A DNA stretch of 5,428 nt from Acidobacteriaceae bacterium (GTDB lineage Bacteria; Acidobacteriota; Terriglobia; Terriglobales; Acidobacteriaceae). The position numbers were made by a program, and so were the translations under genes. The stretch is taken from the NCBI GenBank assembly GCA_003140705.1, contig PLKU01000145.1:2112-7539 (forward strand). Reading direction: 5' to 3'. Positions 1 through 5,428 of the stretch are shown here, piece after piece (the first letter of the stretch is position 1; each line of letters begins with the position of its first letter). The notes under the pieces are model-generated. The model was not told the DNA's origin and ran no database searches. It saw only the letters and a program-made list of their open reading frames with translations.

Positions 1-200
1 CCGACGATTTCGTGGCCGGGCACGCAAGGATAAGTCGTGCCGTGCCATTCGTTGCGCGCCTGATGAACGTCCGTGTGGCAGACGCCGCAATAAAGAATTT
101 CTACGGTCATTTCGCTGGGCCCGGGCTCGCGGCGTTCAAAGTCAAATGGAGCAAGCCGCGAGTGCGCATTGTGTGCGGCATAACCTCTGCATGAGGGCAT
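1..200 (-). CDS. Zinc-dependent alcohol dehydrogenase, CAD/YahK-like family (N-terminal fragment, cut by window edge)
   Basis: This is the first 66 codons of a medium-chain, zinc-dependent alcohol dehydrogenase; the remainder lies beyond the left edge. Translation from the ATG at 200 starts MPSCRGYAAHNA and contains FERREPGP (21-28), then YCGVCHTD (37-44), then HQARNEW (46-52) and YPCVPGHEIV (57-66). This is the GroES-like domain signature of the cinnamyl-alcohol-dehydrogenase/YahK family. By homology to other MDR dehydrogenases Cys41 (in GVCHTD) and His63-Glu64 (in PGHE) belong to the catalytic zinc site. The family reduces aldehydes to alcohols with NADPH in the cytosol; the physiological substrate cannot be told from this fragment. 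A purine-rich GGAGAGG lies 9 bases before the ATG and supports this start. It sits 55 bases downstream of prmC on the same strand and could be co-transcribed, but it has no obvious functional link to that gene. The family call is firm; exact specificity is unknown. Confidence 0.9.
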   Translation of the reverse strand, partial: MPSCRGYAAHNAHSRLAPFDFERREPGPSEMTVEILYCGVCHTDVHQARNEWHGTTYPCVPGHEIV

Positions 201-209
201 GAAGGAATT

Positions 210-216
210 CCTCTCC
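210..216 (-). promoter_or_regulatory. Ribosome binding site of the alcohol dehydrogenase gene
   Basis: GGAGAGG on the minus strand ends 9 bases before the ATG at 200 and is a good Shine-Dalgarno match. It straddles the junction of two perfect palindromes, TCTCCGGAGA (212-221) and GGAATTCC (204-211), so part of it could be paired in the mRNA. Confidence 0.6.
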
Positions 217-255
217 GGAGAAAAGTCTACAACAAGAACGCGAGCAGGTTAGAAG

Positions 256-1110
256 TCAGGACGGGCGACACGCAATGGCAACGCGCGGAATATTTTGTAG
301 ATCGGAGATGAAATCAAGTTGCTGGAACCCGGAGGCTGAAAGCAATTCACTCACTGCCTCCGACTGCCCGTAACCGATTTCCAGTGCCACAAACCCGCCG
401 CACACCAACACTCCAAACGCCGCGGGAATCAGCCTCCGATAAATGTCGAGGCCGTCGTTGCCGGCAAACAGCGCCAGCGCCGGCTCGTGGTCACGAACTT
501 CAACGGAGAGGGACGCGCGATCGATCTCCGGAACATAGGGCGGATTCGAGGAAACAACCTCGAATTGCTGCCCCGCCACAGGCACCAGCAGGTCGCCCTC
601 AAGAAAATCAATCTGCTGCAAAACTCCGTTCATTTCCGCATTCTGACGGGCAAGTTCGACCGCGGGTGACGAAATGTCGATTGCGGTAATAACAGCGCCC
701 CTCAAGTGGCTAGCCAGGGCCACGGCAATTGCCCCAGTGCCAGTGCCCACGTCGACAATGCGGGGCGCTGCAAATCGGCCCGCCAGCTCAACAACCTTTT
801 CGACAAGGTGCTCGGTCTCCGGGCGAGGAATCAGAACATCGGGCGTGACCCGAAAAGGAAGTCCGTAGAACTCGGCTTCGCAAACGATGTATTGCATCGG
901 TTCGCCAAGGCAACGGCGTTTGAGCATTTCCGTATATCGAACGGCCCATGCAGCGGGAGTCTCTTCCCCTGCATGGGCCATCAGCCAGGCCTTGTCTTTG
1001 CCCAGAGTATGAATTAGCAGCGCCTCCGCATCCTGACTGGCTCGGTCAGGATGCGGACCGAGCGACAGGCGAGTTGCACCATCAACCACGAGGTTGCGCA
1101 GGATGGCCAA
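256..1110 (-). CDS. prmC: Peptide chain release factor N5-glutamine methyltransferase PrmC (HemK)
   Basis: PrmC transfers a methyl group from S-adenosylmethionine to the side-chain amide of the glutamine in the GGQ motif of release factors 1 and 2, which raises termination efficiency. The 284-residue product has the usual length and order of parts. A helical N-terminal substrate-binding region contains GEPMQYI (69-75). Next comes the linker motif IPRPETEHLVE (94-104), then the SAM-binding Rossmann motif VDVGTGTGAIAVAL (119-132) with an acidic loop AIDIS (143-147). The catalytic SNPPY motif (188-192) places the glutamine amide, and HEPALALF (208-215) and QNIPRVAIA (272-280) are typical C-terminal signatures. 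The gene follows prfA, its substrate, with only three bases between the prfA stop and the proposed start. That start is TTG at 1108-1110. The frame is closed immediately upstream by the prfA TAA, so it cannot be longer; a GTG seven codons later is an alternative. No clear Shine-Dalgarno is seen, which suggests translational coupling to prfA. Confidence 0.96.
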   Translation of the reverse strand: MAILRNLVVDGATRLSLGPHPDRASQDAEALLIHTLGKDKAWLMAHAGEETPAAWAVRYTEMLKRRCLGEPMQYIVCEAEFYGLPFRVTPDVLIPRPETEHLVEKVVELAGRFAAPRIVDVGTGTGAIAVALASHLRGAVITAIDISSPAVELARQNAEMNGVLQQIDFLEGDLLVPVAGQQFEVVSSNPPYVPEIDRASLSVEVRDHEPALALFAGNDGLDIYRRLIPAAFGVLVCGGFVALEIGYGQSEAVSELLSASGFQQLDFISDLQNIPRVAIACRPS

Positions 1111-1113
1111 AGC

Positions 1114-2190
1114 TTACGCGGCCTGGGTGTTGTCAGCCTTCAACTGCTCGGCCTGGTAGTGGGTGATGAGTGCATCCACAATGGGCTGAAGCCGCCCTTC
1201 CATCACCAGGTCAAGCTGGTGCAGCGTGAGTCCGATGCGATGGTCGGTAAGCCGATTCTGCGGAAAGTTGTACGTGCGGATCTTTTCGCTGCGGTCGCCC
1301 GTACCCACCTGCTGCTTGCGAGCCTTCGCCAACTCCGCATTCTGGCGCTCCATCTCCATTTCGTACAGGCGAGAGCGCAGCACGCGCATCCCCTTGTCGC
1401 GATTCTTGATCTGCGATTTCTCATCCTGGCAACTCACCACTGTGTTGGTGGGAATGTGAGTAATGCGAACCGCCGAATACGTCGTGTTCACCGACTGGCC
1501 GCCGGGACCCGAACTGCAGAAGGTGTCGATGCGAATGTCCTTGGCTTCGATCTTGATATCCACGTCCTCCGCCTCGGGCAGTACGGCCACCGTAATCGCT
1601 GATGTATGGACCCTGCCCTGGGTCTCGGTAGCAGGAACGCGCTGCACTCGATGCACGCCGCTCTCCCACTTCATCTGCGAGTAGACTCGCTCGCCTTCAA
1701 TAATCGCGATTACTTCCTTGTACCCGCCTACGCCTGACTCGGACGTAGAGAGAACCTCAATCTTCCATTTGTGCTGCTCAGCGAAGCGCTGGTACATGCG
1801 AAACACTTCGGCAGCAAACAGTGAGGCCTCATCGCCGCCGGTGCCTGCGCGGATTTCGAGAATGACGTTCTTTTCGTCGTTCGGATCCTTGGGCAACAAC
1901 AGGACCTTGATCTCTTCTTCAAGAATCGGTTCACGCGGAGCGAGGGCCGCAATCTCTTCCTCCGCCATCGCGCGCATCTCCGGATCTGTTTCCGTTAGCA
2001 TGGCGCGCGCTTCGGCCAGCCCCTGGCGAACTTCCTTGAGCTCGCGAAACTTCATCACCGGACCTTCAAGCTCACGCAGAGCTCTGCCCGCCCTCTGATA
2101 CTTTTCGTGGTCGGTAATGATCTCGGGCATCCCGAGTTGCGCAGAGAGCTCCTCGTAGCGCTGCTCCATCTGTTCCAAACGATCGATCAT
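1114..2190 (-). CDS. prfA: Peptide chain release factor 1 (RF1)
   Basis: RF1 recognises UAA and UAG stop codons in the ribosomal A site and triggers hydrolysis of peptidyl-tRNA. With the start chosen here the protein has 358 residues, normal for RF1. It has a coiled, charged N-terminal domain 1 (about 1-100). The stop-codon reading tripeptide is Pro-Ala-Thr (186-188, in [11 protein letters not shown]); PAT is diagnostic of RF1, where RF2 carries SPF. The catalytic loop is [12 protein letters not shown] (226-237), with Gln232 as the methylation target of PrmC. The C-terminal part contains [20 protein letters not shown] (300-319), a conserved class I release factor stretch. The ATG at 2190 was preferred over the in-frame ATG at 2202 because GAGG (2197-2200) lies 6 bases before it. 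That GAGG would fall inside the coding sequence of the longer form, and the shorter protein begins MIDRLEQ like its homologues. The gene ends in TAA directly before prmC and is separated from dnaJ by 240 bases. Confidence 0.97.
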   Translation of the reverse strand: MIDRLEQMEQRYEELSAQLGMPEIITDHEKYQRAGRALRELEGPVMKFRELKEVRQGLAEARAMLTETDPEMRAMAEEEIAALAPREPILEEEIKVLLLPKDPNDEKNVILEIRAGTGGDEASLFAAEVFRMYQRFAEQHKWKIEVLSTSESGVGGYKEVIAIIEGERVYSQMKWESGVHRVQRVPATETQGRVHTSAITVAVLPEAEDVDIKIEAKDIRIDTFCSSGPGGQSVNTTYSAVRITHIPTNTVVSCQDEKSQIKNRDKGMRVLRSRLYEMEMERQNAELAKARKQQVGTGDRSEKIRTYNFPQNRLTDHRIGLTLHQLDLVMEGRLQPIVDALITHYQAEQLKADNTQAA

Positions 2191-2196
2191 GGGAAA

Positions 2197-2200
2197 CCTC
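2197..2200 (-). promoter_or_regulatory. Ribosome binding site deciding the prfA start
   Basis: GAGG on the minus strand is 6 bases upstream of the ATG at 2190, ideal Shine-Dalgarno spacing. It overlaps the upstream in-frame ATG at 2202 (ATGAGG), which has no comparable site of its own. This favours the 358-residue form over the 362-residue form. Confidence 0.6.
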
Positions 2201-2204
2201 ATCG

Positions 2205-2218
2205 GCCCGGCAACGGGC
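2205..2218 (-). other. Small GC-rich hairpin just upstream of the prfA ribosome binding site
   Basis: On the minus strand GCCCG and CGGGC form a 5-bp all-GC stem around a TTGC loop, 4 bases before the prfA GAGG. It could influence ribosome access or mRNA stability. There is no following U-tract, so it is not a rho-independent terminator. At this length a chance occurrence in GC-rich DNA is quite possible. Confidence 0.3.
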
Positions 2219-2430
2219 GCCTTCGTACTTTCTCTCGGGTATTCGGGAAATGGGCAGAGAACACGTGTATGCGGCGGGCGCCGCTAGAGAAGGGCCGAAA
2301 TGGGGTCGTGAATCGCCATACATCTGCTTCCATGTTACCGCGAATTCTGAGAAAGAACGACCAGGGGAACCCAGCTTGAAACGGCACTCACTCGCCGTCC
2401 CTTGACATAAAGGATGCTTGAAGCACGCTC

Positions 2431-3567
2431 CTAGTTGAACAAATCTTTCATCTTGTCCAGCAATCCTGGTGATGCCGGTTTGTTGTCCACCGTAAGCGAC
2501 TCGGCCAGCTTGTTCACCAGCTCTCGCTGCGGGCGGCTGAGCTTTCTGGGAATCTGCACCAGCACCTTCACGATCAGGTCACCGTGGCCCTTTTCATTCA
2601 GATAAGGGATGCCGCGCCCGCGAACGCGCAACTCCCTGCCGCTTTGCGTGCCTTCGGGAATCTTCAGGTTCACGGGCCCGTCGATGCCCGGTATTTCGAA
2701 CTCGGCTCCCAATGCTGCCTGCGGAAAGCTGATGGGAATCACGCAGTGCAGGTCGTAGCCGTTCCGCTCGAAAAAGTCGTGCGGACGAATCCCAAGCACC
2801 ACGTACAGATCGCCCCTGGGAGCGCCCGAGCGCCCGGCGTCGCCTTCGCCCGCGTAGCGAATGCGTGTTCCTTCCTCCACCCCTGGCGGCACTTTGACCG
2901 TGAGTTTAAGCTCGTTTGTGATGCGTGTCTCGCCACGGCAGGCATGGCAGGGATCGCCAATCACCTGACCTGAACCGCCGCAAGCTCCGCAGGTGCGAGC
3001 CACTGAGAAGAATCCCTGCTGGTAGCGAATCTGTCCGCGCCCCTGGCATTGGCCGCAGGCGTTTGGACCGCGGCCCGACGCGCTGCCTCGGCCATTGCAC
3101 GTTGCGCATGTCTCTAGCCGCCGAATCTTTACCTCGGTCTCGATCCCGAAAAATGCGTCCTCAAAATCAATGGTGAGGTCAAAGCGCAGGTCGTCGCCAC
3201 GCCTTTGCCGCGATCCACGCTGCGTGCCACCTACGCTGAACATCTCCCCGAACAGATCGCCGAAGATGTCGCCAATGTCCACGGAGCCCGTAAACGGCCC
3301 AGATCCAAACCCGGAACCCTGTCCGCCCAGCCCTGCATGCCCATAACGGTCGTAGACTGCCCGTTTGTCGGCGTCGCTCAGCACCTGATATGCTTCGCTC
3401 GCCGTCTTGAACTTCTCCTCGGCTGCGTGATCGCCAGGGTTGCGGTCAGGATGGTATTTGAGCGCCTGCTTGCGATAAGCGCTCTTCAATTCCTGGTCGC
3501 TGGCTTCGCGAGAAACACCGAGAACTTCGTAATAGTCTGCTTTACTCACTCGTGTATTAGCACCCAT
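2431..3567 (-). CDS. dnaJ: Chaperone protein DnaJ (Hsp40, type I)
   Basis: DnaJ delivers unfolded clients to DnaK and stimulates its ATPase in the cytosol. The 378-residue product has the complete type I architecture. The J domain (about 10-76) carries the HPD motif at 39-41, which is essential for DnaK stimulation, within [12 protein letters not shown] Gly/Phe-rich linker spans about 78-117 ([11 protein letters not shown], then [11 protein letters not shown]). The cysteine-rich zinc domain has four CxxC pairs at 154/157, 171/174, 193/196 and 207/210. The first three are full CxxCxGxG repeats; the fourth, CHACRGET, keeps both cysteines but ends in Thr. C-terminal substrate-binding beta domains follow, with the typical [18 protein letters not shown] (226-243) and GRGIPYLN (317-324), and the protein ends in DKMKDLFN. 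The ATG at 3567 lies 12 bases after the grpE stop, so the two genes are surely co-transcribed; purines over the grpE end (GAGTGAGA) may serve as a weak binding site. A GTG at 3549 is a less likely start. The stop is TAG. Confidence 0.98.
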   Translation of the reverse strand: MGANTRVSKADYYEVLGVSREASDQELKSAYRKQALKYHPDRNPGDHAAEEKFKTASEAYQVLSDADKRAVYDRYGHAGLGGQGSGFGSGPFTGSVDIGDIFGDLFGEMFSVGGTQRGSRQRRGDDLRFDLTIDFEDAFFGIETEVKIRRLETCATCNGRGSASGRGPNACGQCQGRGQIRYQQGFFSVARTCGACGGSGQVIGDPCHACRGETRITNELKLTVKVPPGVEEGTRIRYAGEGDAGRSGAPRGDLYVVLGIRPHDFFERNGYDLHCVIPISFPQAALGAEFEIPGIDGPVNLKIPEGTQSGRELRVRGRGIPYLNEKGHGDLIVKVLVQIPRKLSRPQRELVNKLAESLTVDNKPASPGLLDKMKDLFN

Positions 3568-3579
3568 TCGTCTTGGATC

Positions 3580-4182
3580 TCACTCGCTGACCTGTTTCGT
3601 GTTGTGGGCTACGCGCACCAGCGCCGGCCGCAAAAGCCGCTCCCGCAGCCGGTAACCGCGGCGAATCTCCTCGGCAACGTGCTGGTCAGGCAGATCGTCG
3701 CGATCCACGCTGCCAAGTGCCTCATGCAATCGCGGATCGAAGGCCTCGCCAACCGTGGCAACCGGAGTCACCTGCATCTGCCGCAGAATCTCCTCCATCT
3801 GCTTCACAATTAGCTCCACCCCGTGCCGCAACTGGGCCGCCGAACCGTCGGATTTCAGCGCCAACTCAAAGTTGTCCACCACCGGCAGAAACTGCTCCAC
3901 AACGCTGCCCGTCGCATAGTCGCGAAACTCCGTCCGCTCGCGCTCTGCTCGCTTGCGGGCATTTTCAAACTCAGCCTGCAAACGCGCCAGTCGGTCCAGC
4001 AACTGGTCCCGCTCCGTCTTCAGCTGGTCGTATTCCGCGCGGCTCACTGTCGCATCGCCAGCGGTCGGCGCGGCAGTCCCCCCTGCGTCAGCGACGGTGT
4101 CGTTCCCTGCTACTTCGGCAACCTCGGCGTCCCGGCTCTCCGCCGGTTCCACCAACGTCAACTCTGTTTCATGTTCTGGCAT
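3580..4182 (-). CDS. grpE: GrpE, nucleotide exchange factor of DnaK
   Basis: GrpE dimers open the DnaK nucleotide-binding domain to release ADP and so reset the chaperone cycle. With the ATG at 4182 the protein has 200 residues, close to E. coli GrpE (197). It opens with an acidic, disordered tail (about 1-45). A long heptad-bearing helix follows (about 47-95), including YDQLKTERDQLLDRLARLQ and then AEFENARKRAERE (70-82), which forms the dimeric coiled coil. FLPVVDNFELAL (98-109) is the conserved four-helix-bundle start. FDPRLHEAL (148-156) and GYRLRERLLRPALVRVA (176-192) are the family signature in the beta-wing that contacts DnaK. In-frame starts further upstream exist: ATG at 4206 with TTG at 4209. 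They would add an Arg-rich leader (FRRTRRV), unlike the acidic N-terminus of the family, though AGGA just before them keeps them possible. The gene sits between hrcA and dnaJ, with 12 bases to dnaJ. It ends in TGA. Confidence 0.96.
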   Translation of the reverse strand: MPEHETELTLVEPAESRDAEVAEVAGNDTVADAGGTAAPTAGDATVSRAEYDQLKTERDQLLDRLARLQAEFENARKRAERERTEFRDYATGSVVEQFLPVVDNFELALKSDGSAAQLRHGVELIVKQMEEILRQMQVTPVATVGEAFDPRLHEALGSVDRDDLPDQHVAEEIRRGYRLRERLLRPALVRVAHNTKQVSE

Positions 4183-4316
4183 AACTCTGCGTGTTCTCCG
4201 AAACATCAATCCTGCCTGATTCCATGATAATTTGTGCGCCGGTCGCCGCTCTGTCTGCGGGTCGCGAAGGCTGTTTGAGATCGTCGGCTAAGCCCGGTCC
4301 GGTCGTGGGAACCAGC
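4183..4316. other. hrcA-grpE spacer, no gene recognised
   Basis: These 134 bases lie between the hrcA stop and the chosen grpE start. On the minus strand they contain a CCGC-N7-GCGG mini-hairpin (4246-4260) flanked by two GCGACC copies, and a TATCAT that resembles a -10 box but has no TTGACA-like element at the proper distance. There is no CIRCE operator and no T-run terminator here. If grpE starts further upstream (4206 or 4209), the spacer shortens by 24-27 bases. Confidence 0.4.
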
Positions 4317-5428
4317 CTAATGGAATTCCTGCTCTGCCGGTACTTCTAGAATGCGCTCGGAGAGCTTCGCAATGTATCGCACTGCCTGAATCATCTCCTG
4401 ATATTGAATGCGCGTCGGTGCAATTACGGCGACAGTTCCCAGATTGGCACCACCCAGCCGTGCAGAAGCCCCAATCAGCACCAGGTCCTGCATCGCCGGC
4501 GAAGCCTCGTCGAGACCCACCACCACGCGCACCTCCTGCTGACGGCCATCCACATACGCGGTCAACAACTCCACCAGCCGCTGCTTGGCTTCCAAAGCCA
4601 ACAGCATCTGCCGCAGCCGTTCCCTGTCCAGTTCGGCGGTAATCAAATTCGCCATTCCGTCCACAAAAATGGCCGGTCCTGCCTCGCCTCCAGCCAGTGC
4701 CCCCTTGCGGCAGAGTTCTTCCACAGACGACAGCATCTGGTTGTACGCCTGCCGCTCCACATCCACCCGTCGCCCGATCTCTGACCGTGCCCGATCGATC
4801 GGCCATCCACGGAAGTTCTCGTTCATGTAGCGAGCAGCAGTCTCCAGCTCCGTGTGCGAAAGCTCCCGGTCCAGGGTCAGCACGCGGTCCAGCACCGCGC
4901 CTGCCTGTGTAACAACCACCGCAAGCACACGCCCCGTCGACAGACGCGAGAAATGAATGTGTTCCAACACCTGCCCCGCTGTGGAGCTGGCCAGCGCCAC
5001 GCCCAGGCCGCTCGAGATCAGCGCCAGCACATGCGAGGTGCGCTCCAAGTAATCATGCGAGCTGGTAACGCCTGTAAATCCTTCCTCAATCTGCCCTCGC
5101 CGCGCCTCACTTAACGGCTGAGCACCAATGCCACTTTGAGGCAGCGAGCCGCCCGCCTGGGCGCCGCCACTCACACGACCCAATTGGGAATCAGGCCGGG
5201 TAATCTGTTCCACGTAGTATCGAAACGCCGCCGCAGTCGGAACTCGTCCTGCCGACGTATGCGGCTGCTCCAGCAGTCCTGCCTCACCCAGCGTAGCCAT
5301 CACGTTCCGGATAGTGGCCGAACTCAATCCCTCGCGGTCGGCAAAGCTGAGGGCCACCGCCTGCGAAGCCACAGGCTCCCCAGTTGCGATGTACTGCTCG
5401 ATGATCGCCGTAAGCACCAGCCGCTCTC
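4317..5428 (-). CDS. hrcA: Heat-inducible transcription repressor HrcA (5' end cut by window edge)
   Basis: HrcA represses class I heat-shock operons by binding the CIRCE inverted repeat; GroEL assists its folding and so couples repression to chaperone availability. The reading frame runs off the right edge: codons for ERL precede the apparent GTG at 5417, and ERLVLTAIIEQYIATGEPV aligns with the usual HrcA N-terminus. The true start is therefore only a few codons outside the window. Counting from that GTG, the winged-helix DNA-binding domain covers about 1-72, with GLSSATIRNVMATLGEAGLL (30-49) and the highly conserved QPHTSAGRVPT (51-61). A GAF-like dimerisation/ligand domain follows, with a beta segment RVLAVVVTQAGAVLDRVL (163-180). 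The C-terminus has GTVAVIAPTRIQYQEMI (327-343), matching the family's GPTRM-type motif. About 25 extra Gly/Ser/Gln-rich residues (75-100) separate the winged helix from the next helix. It is the first visible gene of the chaperone cluster. The CIRCE site expected in front of it would lie outside this window. It ends in TAG. Confidence 0.97.
   Translation of the reverse strand, partial: ERLVLTAIIEQYIATGEPVASQAVALSFADREGLSSATIRNVMATLGEAGLLEQPHTSAGRVPTAAAFRYYVEQITRPDSQLGRVSGGAQAGGSLPQSGIGAQPLSEARRGQIEEGFTGVTSSHDYLERTSHVLALISSGLGVALASSTAGQVLEHIHFSRLSTGRVLAVVVTQAGAVLDRVLTLDRELSHTELETAARYMNENFRGWPIDRARSEIGRRVDVERQAYNQMLSSVEELCRKGALAGGEAGPAIFVDGMANLITAELDRERLRQMLLALEAKQRLVELLTAYVDGRQQEVRVVVGLDEASPAMQDLVLIGASARLGGANLGTVAVIAPTRIQYQEMIQAVRYIAKLSERILEVPAEQEFH

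Larger units (their letters stand above)
2191..2430. other. dnaJ-prfA intergenic spacer, no gene recognised
   Basis: These 240 bases separate the dnaJ stop from the prfA start. Short open frames cross it on both strands, but none gives a recognisable protein or has a persuasive ribosome binding site. On the minus strand I see no canonical -35/-10 pair and no stem followed by a T-run after dnaJ. It holds the hairpin at 2205-2218, an 8-base palindrome ACACGTGT at 2261-2268, and a perfect TTGACA on the plus strand (2402-2407) without a partner -10. Its length, compared with the 3-12 base gaps elsewhere, suggests that it carries the prfA promoter, the 3' end of the chaperone transcript, or both; this is inference. 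Confidence 0.5.

Noticed and set aside
1051..1602. Plus-strand open frame (183 codons) opposite prfA and prmC
   Set aside because: The protein has no recognisable features and covers the antisense of highly conserved RF1 sequence; it is a shadow frame.
2199..2387. Minus-strand 62-codon frame in the dnaJ-prfA spacer as a possible leader peptide or small gene
   Set aside because: There is no persuasive ribosome binding site and no recognisable composition or domain; it overlaps the region just before the prfA start and can be explained by chance.
2402..2407. Perfect TTGACA -35 box on the plus strand downstream of dnaJ
   Set aside because: No -10-like hexamer occurs 16-18 bases further on, and it would drive transcription antisense to dnaJ with no gene to serve.
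2414..2424. TGCTTGAAGCA inverted repeat shortly after the dnaJ stop as a terminator
   Set aside because: The stem is only 4 bp with a 3-base loop and no T-run follows on the minus strand, so it does not qualify as a rho-independent terminator.
3557..3574. TTAGCACCC on the plus strand at the dnaJ start, resembling the left arm of the CIRCE operator
   Set aside because: The matching right arm GAGTGCTAA is absent after 9 bases (the sequence there is GGATCTCAC), and the site overlaps the dnaJ start inside the operon, so it is most likely chance.
3205..3813. Long plus-strand open frame (202 codons) opposite dnaJ and grpE
   Set aside because: It lies antisense to two clear genes, has no recognisable domain, and is the kind of open frame expected opposite GC-rich coding sequence.
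4288..4806. Minus-strand Gly/Arg-rich frame inside hrcA
   Set aside because: It is an out-of-phase frame within a firmly identified gene, with low-complexity composition typical of shadow translations.

Overview
The window is a moderately GC-rich bacterial chromosomal segment (roughly 55-60% G+C by eye). All six genes lie head to tail on the minus strand with short spacers, so transcription runs from right to left. Reading in that direction the order is hrcA (5' end cut by the right edge), grpE, dnaJ, prfA, prmC, and the first 66 codons of a zinc-dependent alcohol dehydrogenase cut by the left edge. Protein style and the heat-shock/release-factor arrangement would fit an acidobacterium (Terriglobia-like). 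That assignment is an impression from the translated sequences, not something tested.

Right part (3568-5428): HrcA, the repressor of class I heat-shock genes, is followed after about 134 bases by GrpE, the nucleotide exchange factor of DnaK, and 12 bases later by DnaJ, the J-domain co-chaperone. Together they form the regulator and co-chaperone part of the DnaK system. The dnaK gene itself, often found between grpE and dnaJ in hrcA-type operons, is not here.

Middle part (1111-2430): a 240-base spacer with no convincing gene or strong promoter separates dnaJ from prfA, which encodes peptide chain release factor 1. prfA is followed at once by prmC, whose product methylates the glutamine of the release-factor GGQ motif. 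The enzyme and its substrate are therefore encoded as a tight pair. prmC probably starts at a TTG one codon past the prfA stop and in the same frame.

Left part (1-255): a 55-base spacer containing two abutting palindromes leads into a CAD-family (YahK-like) alcohol dehydrogenase, visible only through its N-terminal catalytic-zinc region.

The window reads as a housekeeping region: protein quality control plus translation termination. I found no mobile element, CRISPR array, RNA gene or evidence of an undescribed system. The points worth a second look concern operon architecture, start sites and small local structures.
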